A DNA stretch of 35,947 bases from contig CAYYAQ010000043.1 of the NCBI GenBank assembly GCA_964469555.1, positions 1 through 35,947 on the forward strand, read 5' to 3'. The notes under the pieces were generated by a model. That model was not told where the DNA came from. It did not search any database and saw only the letters and a list, made by a program, of their open reading frames with translations. The stretch is from CAYYAQ01 sp964469555 (lineage in GTDB: Bacteria > Planctomycetota > UBA1135 > UBA2386). Both the position numbers and the translations under genes were made by a program. This document shows positions 17,275 through 25,021 of this stretch, piece after piece. The number at the start of each line of letters is the position of its first letter. Position 1 is the first letter of the stretch.

Positions 17275-18111
17275 CTAGGGCTCTTCCACGCGGCGCAACC
17301 GGTACAGGTGCACGGTGTCCTCGACGGCGCGCACCCGCGCTGGATCCCGCCACCAGTCGTCACTCACCGCCACGACGCGACCGCGCAAGAACGCGCTCTC
17401 CTCTGATGCGAGGAACTCCACGAGCTCCGCCGCATCCTCGGGCGGACGGTTGATGTGGCGCTCGGGATGTTCGGTGCCGGTCCGCGCCTCCTCGGCCTCG
17501 ACCTCACGCAACCGGTCCGGATCCCAGACGAGACCGGGCGCGACGCAGTGCACGCGAATCGCCGTGTCGAGCAACTCGGCCTGCAGTTGGTCGGTGAACC
17601 GGCAGATCGCCGCCTTGGCGGTGGCATACGCGGAGCCGTTCACGCCCACCCAAGGGAAGAACGCGCCGCCACCCGTGAAGGTGAGGATCACGCCCCGATT
17701 CTGCTCGCGCATGATCGGCAGCGCACAACGAGCCGCGTAGAAGGCGCCAAAGACGTTCTTCGCGAAGACGTCGCACCACTCCGACGGATCCACCGCATCG
17801 ATGGGCGCATGCGCCCCGGCACCACCGGCTGCCGCGACCAGGATGTCGATCCGACCGTACAGGTCGAGGGTCTGGGCGATGACGGCCTCCACGTCCTCGA
17901 GCCGCGTGACGTCGGTCGGGATGGCCAGGCCCTGGCCACCAGCCGCCTCGATGCCCGCCAGCGTCTCCTTCAGCCGCGCTTCCTGTCGGGACGCCACGAC
18001 GACCCTGGCGCCGGCACGAGCCAGCCTCTGCGCCGTCGCTCGACCGATATTCCAGCCCCCTCCGGTCACAACGGCTACGGCATCGCTGCCACCCGTCAAG
18101 GACCAGGTCAC
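17275..18111 (-). CDS. SDR-family NAD(P)-dependent oxidoreductase
   Basis: 278-residue short-chain dehydrogenase/reductase. The Rossmann glycine motif is VVTGGGWNIG (residues 15-23). D68 in TDVTRLEDV fits the adenine-contact site, and the active-site YxxxK is Y162-ATA-K166. The position where most SDRs keep the catalytic serine reads LTFTGGGAFF: Thr146 and three glycines stand there and no serine is present until S160. The loop is also about two residues longer than in relatives with an SGGG pattern. The C-terminus has EFLASEESAFLRGRVVAV, the usual SDR ending. The start is GTG at 18111; a nearby ATG is out of frame. Substrate unknown. Confidence 0.9.
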   Translation of the reverse strand: MTWSLTGGSDAVAVVTGGGWNIGRATAQRLARAGARVVVASRQEARLKETLAGIEAAGGQGLAIPTDVTRLEDVEAVIAQTLDLYGRIDILVAAAGGAGAHAPIDAVDPSEWCDVFAKNVFGAFYAARCALPIMREQNRGVILTFTGGGAFFPWVGVNGSAYATAKAAICRFTDQLQAELLDTAIRVHCVAPGLVWDPDRLREVEAEEARTGTEHPERHINRPPEDAAELVEFLASEESAFLRGRVVAVSDDWWRDPARVRAVEDTVHLYRLRRVEEP

Positions 18112-18206
18112 GGGCCCACCCGAGGCTTCTCATCATTCATGGCCGAGAGCATAGCCTCGCCCCGGATGATTCCGGAAAGCGGTCGCGCTTCCCCGCAGAT
18201 GAACGC

Positions 18207-18235
18207 TTGCACAGGCGGCACCTCCCCGGTCTACT
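18207..18235 (+). promoter_or_regulatory. Candidate sigma-70-type promoter for tRNA-Ser(GCT)
   Basis: TTGCAC (18207-18212) and TCTACT (18230-18235) are separated by 17 bases, and the mature tRNA starts 20 bases after the -10 box. Spacing and the -35 match are good; the -10 is a partial match. It was found by eye only. Confidence 0.4.
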
Positions 18236-18254
18236 TCTCCGCTCACTCCAGTGT

Positions 18255-18345
<91 letters not shown>

Positions 18346-18352
18346 CACTTCT

Positions 18353-18389
18353 TGCCTTCGGACTTCCCTCGGGAGAAGATCCGAAGGCA
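18353..18389 (+). terminator. Strong hairpin after tRNA-Ser(GCT), terminator-like without U-run
   Basis: TGCCTTCGGA (18353-18362) pairs perfectly with TCCGAAGGCA (18380-18389). Inside it CTTC pairs with GAAG and CC with GG around a TCG loop, leaving small bulges. It lies eight bases after the tRNA's CCA and 17 bases before the next gene. No T-run follows, so it may end transcription by another route, protect the tRNA 3' end, or insulate the next gene. Confidence 0.6.
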
Positions 18390-18406
18390 CATCCTGGGAG
18401 GGATGC

Positions 18407-18910
18407 ATGAAGAATACGGCTTGCGTGACCATGTGGATCTGCGGCGTCGTCGGGGCGGCCTTGTGTCTCCCCGGATGCGCCGTGCCGAAGCTCCATATCG
18501 AAGCCGAGCCGACGCACACGGCGGTCTACGTCGACGGCAAACACGTTTTCACGCGGCAGCCGCCGTCCGACAAAGCGAAGCTCGACGCCGACGCGGCTGA
18601 GCCCACCCCGCCGGAGACTTCCCTCGAGACCCCGTTGCGGTACTACGGCACCGCAACCATCAGCGGCACGATGCCGACCACGGAGTGGGTGGACGTCCGT
18701 CACAACGTCACGATCGACGAACCGTTCTCACCCTGGCTCCTGCCGTTCGACTTCGTGCTCGAGTGCGTGACGTACCCATTCCGTGGTGACCGGTACGAAA
18801 ACCGCGTCACCGTCGCCCTGACTCCTCGTCGCGAAGAGACCCCAGGCGTCTCCCCGCGCGAGATCCCTGCCCTCAAGGCTCGCGCCAGCGCGGCGCTCGG
18901 AGAACGCTGA
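18407..18910 (+). CDS. Predicted lipoprotein with PEGA-like opening, function unknown
   Basis: 167 residues. The signal peptide (ICGVVGAALCLPGC) ends in a clear LPGC lipobox with Cys at residue 24. Directly after it, LHIEAEPTHTAVYVDGKHV resembles the start of PEGA-type surface domains, in which a short beta-sandwich displays a loop. A Pro/Glu-rich linker follows (about residues 50-72), then a domain with DFVLECVTYPFRGDRYENRV, also beta-rich. The ATG at 18407 is preceded by GGGAGGG at a short distance. The gene is 3 bp from murD and so probably shares its transcript. I know of no defined family for the C-terminal part. Confidence 0.75.
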   Translation: MKNTACVTMWICGVVGAALCLPGCAVPKLHIEAEPTHTAVYVDGKHVFTRQPPSDKAKLDADAAEPTPPETSLETPLRYYGTATISGTMPTTEWVDVRHNVTIDEPFSPWLLPFDFVLECVTYPFRGDRYENRVTVALTPRREETPGVSPREIPALKARASAALGER

Positions 18911-18913
18911 CAC

Positions 18914-20335
18914 ATGCGGACGACAAAGGTCTTGTTGTTGGGATTGGGACGGTTCGGCGGCGGGACCGCTACGGTCCGCTACCTCGCCGGATTGGGCTAC
19001 CGGATCCGCGTCGCCGACCGGGCAGGACCCGAGACCCTGCGCGAATCTGTCGCATCGCTCGCCGACCTGCCGCGGCTCGAGTTCTGCCTCGGTCGGAACG
19101 ACGACTTCCTCATCGACGGCGTCGACCTCGTCGTGTGCAACCCGGCCATCCCGTCGAAGCACCGGTTGCTGACCCGCGCCGCCGCCGAGGGCATCCCGGT
19201 CACCCAGGAGGTCAACATCTTCCTGTCCTCCTACCCCGGTCGGGTCGTCGCGGTCACCGGCACGAACGGCAAGTCGTCGACAGCGACCCTGCTCGCCGCA
19301 GCGCTCCGCCGGATGGGCATCGCGACGCTGCTCGGTGGCAACATCGGTCACAGCCTGTTGGACGACGCCGGAAACTGGCGGGAGAGACAGGTGGCGGTCC
19401 TGGAACTCTCATCCTTCCAGCTCGAGCGCGTCGACCCGACACAGCACCGAGTGGCGGGGACGGTATTCACGCGCGTCACCGAGGACCACCTCGATCGCCA
19501 CGGCACTGTCAAGGCGTACCACGCAGCCAAGGCGAAGGCGGCGGCGATGGCGGGCGAGTTCCTCGTACACGAAGCCGGCGACGAGGTCGTGGCCGCGATG
19601 GAACACACCGCCGCCCGGACACTGACCTACGGAACTTCCACCGCGGACGTGTCCATCACGGCGACCGCCACGGGACGCGAACTGTGGTCGCGACTCGAAG
19701 GGGACCCCGGTCTCGTCCTCACCGAATCCGCGCTGGCCATGCCCGGGAGCTACCAGTTGCGCAATGCTGCAGCCGCGTACACAGCCGCGTCCCAGTTCGG
19801 CATCGGCAACCGCCACGCGACCGGGTTCGCGATGGCGATAACCCCACCACTCCCCCACCGTCTCCAGCTCGCCGCGTCTGTCGACGGGATCCGCATCTTC
19901 GACAACAGCGTCTCGACACAGGTCGAGAGCACGCTGAGCGCGCTGGCGAGCCTCCGCGGGCGCGTCCACTGGGTCGGCGGCGGGAAGAGCAAGGACGGTC
20001 GGTTCCAGGAGCCTGGTCGTGAACTGAGCTCGCAGGTGGCGACGGCACACCTTTTTGGCAGCGCCGCGCCCGAACTCTCTCGCGCGATGGCGGATCGGGT
20101 GACCACCACGGTGCACGACGGGCTCGAAGACGCCCTCGATTCCGCCTGGGCCCAGAGCCGCGCGGGCGAGACGATCCTCTTCAGCCCGGCGTTCGCATCG
20201 TTCGACCAGTTTCCCAATTTTGCGGCCCGGGCCGCCCGATTCGAAGCCTGGGTCGACCGCGTTCGCCACGCCGAACACGCGACCGGTACGGCATCTGCAA
20301 CTTCCCCTGCTGACGGCTCGCGTCCGCCGGGCTAG
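18914..20335 (+). CDS. murD: UDP-N-acetylmuramoyl-L-alanine--D-glutamate ligase
   Basis: 473-residue Mur ligase that adds D-glutamate to UDP-MurNAc-L-Ala in the cytosolic steps of peptidoglycan synthesis. N-terminal Rossmann-like domain: LLLGLGRFGGG and LVVCNPAIPS. The central ATPase has the P-loop VTGTNGKSSTA (residues 114-124), LELSSFQLE, and TEDHLDRHGT. The C-terminal domain has FDNSVSTQVEST (usually DSKATN...), VGGGKSKDGRF and SPAFASFDQFPNFAARAARF. The DNSVSTQV and GGKSKD blocks diverge slightly from the common forms but keep the position. It stands apart from a mur/fts cluster and is instead followed, 18 bp later, by mcsA. The enzyme implies the organism makes peptidoglycan. Confidence 0.95.
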   Translation: MRTTKVLLLGLGRFGGGTATVRYLAGLGYRIRVADRAGPETLRESVASLADLPRLEFCLGRNDDFLIDGVDLVVCNPAIPSKHRLLTRAAAEGIPVTQEVNIFLSSYPGRVVAVTGTNGKSSTATLLAAALRRMGIATLLGGNIGHSLLDDAGNWRERQVAVLELSSFQLERVDPTQHRVAGTVFTRVTEDHLDRHGTVKAYHAAKAKAAAMAGEFLVHEAGDEVVAAMEHTAARTLTYGTSTADVSITATATGRELWSRLEGDPGLVLTESALAMPGSYQLRNAAAAYTAASQFGIGNRHATGFAMAITPPLPHRLQLAASVDGIRIFDNSVSTQVESTLSALASLRGRVHWVGGGKSKDGRFQEPGRELSSQVATAHLFGSAAPELSRAMADRVTTTVHDGLEDALDSAWAQSRAGETILFSPAFASFDQFPNFAARAARFEAWVDRVRHAEHATGTASATSPADGSRPPG

Positions 20336-20353
20336 ACTCGTCCCCCGCCCATC

Positions 20354-20875
20354 ATGCAGTGCACTGTCTGCCACAAGACCCTCGCGACGGTCCACGTCCT
20401 CGACCTCGAGAACGGTTCGGTCATCGATGAACAGAGCCTCTGTCCGACCTGCGCGGAGAGCGCCGGATACGTCCACCCCAAGGCCGCGCCGCTGAAGATC
20501 TCTCCGGAGATCCTCGAGGACCTGCTCGGTGGGATGAAGTCGAGCCCCACTTCGGAGGTCCCCGAGACCGGCGACACGTGCCCGGCTTGCGGCCTGACCG
20601 CCAACCAGTTCCGGTCCCGGGGTCGTCTCGGCTGCCCGCGCTGCTACGAGATGTTCCGCGACAGCCTGCTGCCCCTCCTCGAGCGGGTCCACGACGGGAC
20701 GAGTCACCGGGGACGGTGCCCGAGGAAGTCTGCAAGAATGGCGGGTAAGGATGACAGGCTGGCAGATCTCAGGTCCAGCTTGCAGGACGCCATCACCGCC
20801 GAAAACTACGAACTCGCCGCCGACTTGCGGGACCAGATCCAAGAACTGTCCCGTGGCGAGGAGTCGACGAATTGA
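20354..20875 (+). CDS. mcsA: McsA-like zinc-finger/UVR-motif adaptor protein
   Basis: 173 residues. Two four-Cys metal sites are visible: C3, C6, C30 and C33 at the N-terminus, and C76, C79, C94 and C97 in the middle. A C-terminal UVR motif (LRSSLQDAITAENYELAADLRDQIQEL) lies at about 137-165. This is the domain order of McsA, the activator of the protein-arginine kinase McsB, which in Bacillus works with ClpC and the repressor CtsR. No ctsR is present in the window. The ATG at 20354 is 18 bp after murD. The stop TGA overlaps the TTG start of mcsB. Confidence 0.92.
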   Translation: MQCTVCHKTLATVHVLDLENGSVIDEQSLCPTCAESAGYVHPKAAPLKISPEILEDLLGGMKSSPTSEVPETGDTCPACGLTANQFRSRGRLGCPRCYEMFRDSLLPLLERVHDGTSHRGRCPRKSARMAGKDDRLADLRSSLQDAITAENYELAADLRDQIQELSRGEESTN

Positions 20876-21893
20876 GCCTGCAGCCCGACGCGCCGGAGAA
20901 CTTCCAACCCGGCGAATGGCTCCGCGGCGAAGGTCCCGATAGTGACATCGCCCTCTGCACCCGCGTGCGCCTCGCGCGCAACGTCCAGGGCTACAGCTTC
21001 TCGACCTGCATGGGTGACGCGGAAGCGAGAGAACTGGACTCCCACGTCGGGGAGCAGCTGCGGGCGCTCGGTCCCGACAGCAAACTCGAAGTGATGGACC
21101 TGCTGACCCTGGACGAGCTCGACCGACAGATGCTGATGGAGTGCCACCTGATCAGCCGCGACCACGCCACCGGGCAACGCCCTCGGAGCGTCGCCGTCGA
21201 CGAGCGCGAGAGTGTGTCGGTGATGGTCAACGAAGAGGATCACATCCGCGCCCAGAGGGGTTGGACGAGGCGCTCATGCAGGCGCTGCCCCTCGCATTCT
21301 CCGAGGAATTCGGCTTTCTGACGACCTGTCCGACGAATACCGGCACCGGCCTGCGGGTCTCGGTCATGCTCCACTTGCCGGGTCTGGTGTGGGCAGAGGA
21401 AATCGAGAAGGCGACAAACACGGCGCAGAAGATCCACCTGGCCGTGCGCGGCCTCTACGGCGAAGGCAGCCGCGCGCTCGGCGACTTCTACCAGGTGAGC
21501 AACCAGGTGACGCTGGGGCGCTCGGAGAGTCAGATCCTCTCGGACGTCGGCCTCGCCGTCGAAAAGATGGTCAAGTGGGAACGACGGGTCCGCGAAGCGC
21601 TGTTGAAGGGTCGCCCGCGGGTTCGCACCCTCGATCGGGTCCAGCGGGCGATGGGCACCCTGGAGCGGGCACACATCCTGTCGAGCGAGGAGACCCTCAA
21701 CTGCCTGTCCGCAGTGCGGTTCGGGGTGCAGCAGGGGATTCTGGACGCGTTGACGCCGAGCCAACTGAACCGCGCCGTTCTCCTGACGCAGCCCGCCCAC
21801 CTGCAACGCCTGGCGGGCGATCTACTCGGACCCGATGAAAGAGACGAACAGCGAGCGGGGTTGATCCAGCGACTGCTCGGTTCACGGAACTAG
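20872..21893 (+). pseudogene. mcsB: Protein-arginine kinase McsB, frameshifted with an apparent internal deletion
   Basis: The N-terminal part reads in one frame from TTG 20872 (GAGGAG eight bases before it) through CTRVRLARNVQGYSF to SVMVNEEDHIRAQ at about 21255, then runs into a stop at 21321. The rest of the kinase continues in the -1 frame from about 21258 (GLDEALMQALPLAFSEEFGF, CPTNTGTGLR, ISS-like VSNQVTLG, LLTQPAHLQRL) to 21893. In phosphagen/arginine kinases about 17 residues normally separate the EEDHxR-Q block from the helix that here reads LDEALMQAL; only five bases stand there. That suggests loss of roughly 46 bases. Either the gene is dead or this is an assembly or consensus error. 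Without the defect it would be a normal 350-residue McsB. Confidence 0.88.
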
Positions 21894-22372
21894 CCGTCCA
21901 CCGTCCCTCACCCGACGTATGGAGGACGCGGTCGGCTGCCCCACCCGCCGCCGCAGATCGCCCAGGCTCAGCGCCGTGACCTCGCCTTCACAGGCAATCG
22001 CGGACCGTCCCGTGGGCGTCGGAACAGCCCCCATCACCCCTTTTCCCCACCCTTCCCACACCCACCCGCAACGCCCTCTTTCCCGACGTGACCCCCGAGA
22101 ACTGGGAACTAGTGAGGGTGTTTGGACCGTAACCTGAAGCGTCGGCACCGATGTTGCCAACGATCCCTGGCGTCTCGAGTTGCGCCACACACTGTTTCGC
22201 GGTGGACCGAAAGTGTACGATTCACCCACACGATTGAGACAAGCCGAGCCAGAAACGAGGAAGGGTCCTATGGGGCCCCACAGATCCGGGTAAATCCTCT
22301 ACTGATTCCGGTCGATCTACTTTTGCAGAGGCACATTTAGCCGCCCCCAAGGACACGGAGAAAACCAAGCGG
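21894..22372 (+). other. 479-bp intergenic leader upstream of clpC, no gene seen
   Basis: The longest gene-free stretch in the window. Short open frames on both strands show no recognisable protein, signal peptide or ribosome-binding site. It contains a C-rich tract with seven C-runs (22028-22067) and a 10-base palindrome TGGGGCCCCA (22271-22280); from about 22130 on the base composition looks visibly less G+C-rich. I found no CtsR-type heptad repeats, no CIRCE element, and no convincing sigma-70 promoter: a TTGAGA at 22234 has no -10 at proper spacing. The length suggests clpC has its own regulated promoter or a long 5' untranslated region. Confidence 0.6.
22028..22067 (-). other. Predicted G-quadruplex motif (seven G-runs on minus strand)
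   Basis: On the minus strand 22067 to 22028 reads as G3-T-G3-TGT-G3-AA-G3-T-G4-AAAA-G4-TGAT-G5: seven G-runs of three or more with loops of one to four bases. The plus strand is free of G across the tract. Any four neighbouring runs satisfy the usual quadruplex rule. It is in the template strand about 305 bases before the clpC start, 135 bases after mcsB. Confidence 0.7.
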
Positions 22373-24961
22373 ATGTTCGATCGATTCACCGACCGCGCCA
22401 AGAAGGTCATGTCCTTCGCCCGTCAAGAGGCCCAGAAGTTCAACCACGAGTACATCGGTACTGAGCACATCCTGCTCGGACTCATACAGGAGGGCAGCGG
22501 AGTCGCTGCCAATGTGTTGAAGAACATGGACATCGACCTGGAGAAGATCCGTCACGAGGTCGAGAAGATCGTCAAGACGGGTCCCTCGATGGTGACCATG
22601 GGGCAGCTGCCCTTCACGCCGCGAGCCAAGAAGGTGCTCGAGCTCTCCATGGAGGAAGCCAGCGCGCTGAGCCACAACTACATCGGCACCGAGCATCTCC
22701 TGCTCGGTCTGATCAAGGAGAACGAGGGCATCGCCGCGCAGGTGTTGATGAACCTCAACGTGAAGCTCGAAGAGGTCCGCGAGGAGGTCCTCGAGTTCCT
22801 CGGCGCGTCCGACGATCCGTCCGACGACGACGACGGCGTCGATTCCCTCGGTGTCGGCACCGGTTCCCAGACGAGCGGCAAGAGCAAGACTCCCGCGCTC
22901 GACTCATTCGGGAGGGACCTCACGGTGCTCGCCCGCGAAGGCAAGCTGGATCCCGTGATCGGTCGCGCCGACGAAATCGAGCGCGTCATCCAGATCCTCT
23001 CACGACGCACGAAGAACAACCCGGTCCTGCTCGGCGAGGCTGGTGTCGGCAAGACCGCGATCGTGGAAGGTCTGGCGCAGGACGTCATCCACGGCACCGT
23101 GCCGGAGATCCTGCGGGGCAAGCGCCTCGTGGTCCTGGACCTCGCGATGATGGTCGCGGGCACGAAGTACCGCGGTCAATTCGAGGAGCGGATCAAGGCC
23201 GTGATGACCGAGGTGCGCCGCGCCAAGGACGTCATCCTGTTCATCGACGAGCTGCACACGCTGGTCGGCGCAGGAGGAGCGGAAGGAGCGATCGACGCGA
23301 GCAACGTGCTGAAGCCCGCCCTGTCCCGTGGTGAGGTGCAGTGCATCGGCGCGACGACGCTGGATGAGTACCGCAAGTACATCGAAAAGGACGGCGCTCT
23401 CGAGCGTCGGTTCCAGACCGTCGCAGTCGATCCTCCGACCAAGGAACAGGCCTACGAGATCCTCAAGGGTCTTCGCGACCGCTACGAGGCGCACCACCGC
23501 GTCAGCTACACGGACGCCGCACTGGAGTCCGCGGTCGAGCTCTCGTGCCGCTACATCAATGGTCGGTTCCTGCCTGACAAGGCGATCGACGTCATCGACG
23601 AGGCCGGCGCCCGCGTCCGGCTGCGCGCGATGACCCAGCCGCCAGACCTGGCGAGCATGGACAAGGAAGTCTCCCGTCTCAACAAGGAGAAGGAAGAGGC
23701 CGTCGCCGGTCAGGACTTCGAACGCGCCGCGGACCTGCGCGACCAGTCCTACCAGCTGACCAAGAAGAAAGAGACCATCCAGAAGGAATGGCGCGAGAAG
23801 GAAGCCAGCAAGGAAACCGGCGGCGAGGTCGGCGAAGAGATCATCGCCGAGACGGTCAGCAAGATGACCGGCATCCCGCTGAACCGGCTCGACCAGGCCG
23901 AGGCCCAGCGCCTCCTCAAGATGGAGAACGAACTCGAGCACGAGGTCATCAACCAGCGCCGGGCCGTCACGGCGATCTCCAAGGCCGTGCGCCGCTCGCG
24001 CTCCGGTCTGAAGGATCCGCAGCGGCCGATGGGCTGCTTCATCTTCCTCGGCCCGTCGGGCGTGGGTAAGACGCTGCTGTCAAAGTGCCTCGCCAAGTTC
24101 ATGTTCGGAACCGAGGACGCGATCATCCAGATCGACATGTCCGAGTACATGGAGAAGCACAACGCATCACGACTCGTCGGCGCGCCTCCAGGCTACGTCG
24201 GCTACGAAGAGGGCGGCCACCTGACCGAGAAGGTCCGCCGTCGCCCCTACGCCGTGGTGCTCCTCGACGAGATCGAGAAGGCCCACCCGGACGTCTTCAA
24301 CATGCTGCTCCAGATCATGGAGGAAGGTCGCCTGACCGACTCCTACGGGCGCAACATCGACTTCCGGAACGTCATCTTGATCATGACCTCCAACATCGGT
24401 GCGAACCTGATCAAGAACTCCGCCGGCCTCGGCTTCACCTCGGTGAAGACGAGCTCCGATAGCGGCTTCGAGAAGATGAGCGAGATGATTACGGCGGAGG
24501 TCGAACGACACTTCCGCCCCGAGTTCCTCAACCGCCTCGATGAGATGGTCGTGTTCAACCAACTCACGCGCGAGGACATGAGCCTGATCGTCAAGTTGGA
24601 GCTCGCCAAGCTGCAGCAGCGCCTGACCGCCAAGCACCTGACCCTCAAGGTCACCAGCGAGGTCATGGAGCACTTGATCGACAAGAGCTTCCACGCCGAC
24701 TTCGGCGCGCGACCGCTGAAGCGCGCGATCGAACGCAGCATCGAGGACCCGCTCTCGGAGGAGATCCTCCAGGGCATGCTCGAAGGCTACTTCGAGATCA
24801 AAGCGGTCATGGACGGCAAGGAAATCCGGTTCGAGAAGGAAGAGCTCCCGCCCCCGGAACCCGAGAAGATAGAGGACGACAAGGAGACCGTCGGCGCGGA
24901 CGCCCTGGGGTTGGACGCAGGCGACCCCCCAGTCGAGCCTCCGAGCACCGAGGAAAGCTAG
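22373..24961 (+). CDS. clpC: ATP-dependent unfoldase ClpC
   Basis: 862-residue Clp/Hsp100 ATPase that unfolds substrates and feeds them to ClpP. Order: Clp N-domain with two repeats (YIGTEHILLGLI at about residues 27-38 and YIGTEHLLLGLI near 103); AAA1 with Walker A GEAGVGKT near 221 and Walker B VILFIDELH; middle domain with a UVR motif (KEEAVAGQDFERAADLRDQ) near 440-460, which marks ClpC; AAA2 with GPSGVGKT at 561-568 and VVLLDEIEKAHPDV; the ClpP-docking loop GLGF near 690. The acidic Pro-rich tail of about 40 residues is longer than usual. ATG 22373 follows a purine-rich GGACACGGAGAAAA stretch. ClpC is the normal partner of McsA and McsB, found just upstream. Confidence 0.97.
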   Translation: MFDRFTDRAKKVMSFARQEAQKFNHEYIGTEHILLGLIQEGSGVAANVLKNMDIDLEKIRHEVEKIVKTGPSMVTMGQLPFTPRAKKVLELSMEEASALSHNYIGTEHLLLGLIKENEGIAAQVLMNLNVKLEEVREEVLEFLGASDDPSDDDDGVDSLGVGTGSQTSGKSKTPALDSFGRDLTVLAREGKLDPVIGRADEIERVIQILSRRTKNNPVLLGEAGVGKTAIVEGLAQDVIHGTVPEILRGKRLVVLDLAMMVAGTKYRGQFEERIKAVMTEVRRAKDVILFIDELHTLVGAGGAEGAIDASNVLKPALSRGEVQCIGATTLDEYRKYIEKDGALERRFQTVAVDPPTKEQAYEILKGLRDRYEAHHRVSYTDAALESAVELSCRYINGRFLPDKAIDVIDEAGARVRLRAMTQPPDLASMDKEVSRLNKEKEEAVAGQDFERAADLRDQSYQLTKKKETIQKEWREKEASKETGGEVGEEIIAETVSKMTGIPLNRLDQAEAQRLLKMENELEHEVINQRRAVTAISKAVRRSRSGLKDPQRPMGCFIFLGPSGVGKTLLSKCLAKFMFGTEDAIIQIDMSEYMEKHNASRLVGAPPGYVGYEEGGHLTEKVRRRPYAVVLLDEIEKAHPDVFNMLLQIMEEGRLTDSYGRNIDFRNVILIMTSNIGANLIKNSAGLGFTSVKTSSDSGFEKMSEMITAEVERHFRPEFLNRLDEMVVFNQLTREDMSLIVKLELAKLQQRLTAKHLTLKVTSEVMEHLIDKSFHADFGARPLKRAIERSIEDPLSEEILQGMLEGYFEIKAVMDGKEIRFEKEELPPPEPEKIEDDKETVGADALGLDAGDPPVEPPSTEES

Positions 24962-24997
24962 CCAAAGGCTGGCAAAGCGCGTCACCGCGACGGGAGG

Positions 24998-25021
24998 TTC
25001 ATCCACTGGCTAGTGGATGAA
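24998..25021 (+). promoter_or_regulatory. Perfect 10-bp inverted repeat enclosing the dprA start codon
   Basis: TTCATCCACT (24998-25007) and AGTGGATGAA (25012-25021) are exact reverse complements around a GGCT loop. The dprA ATG (25017-25019) is in the 3' arm and would be base-paired in the RNA. A good ribosome-binding sequence GGGAGG (24992-24997) abuts the foot of the hairpin but is 19 bases from the ATG in linear RNA. An in-frame TAG at 25011 excludes an earlier start. It could be a translational switch for dprA or simply the clpC terminator stem, although no T-run follows. Confidence 0.65.

Noticed and set aside
21248..21262. Programmed -1 frameshift in mcsB
   Set aside because: No slippery heptamer at the junction (it reads CAGAGGGGTTGG) and a conserved stretch of about 15 codons is missing, which slippage cannot explain.
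22234..22271. Sigma-70 promoter for clpC from TTGAGA to CCTATG
   Set aside because: Spacer of about 27 bases is far too long; no better pair was found by eye.
21894..22372. Short open frames of 62-115 codons on both strands of the clpC leader
   Set aside because: No ribosome-binding sites, domains or plausible codon use; they overlap the C-rich tract.
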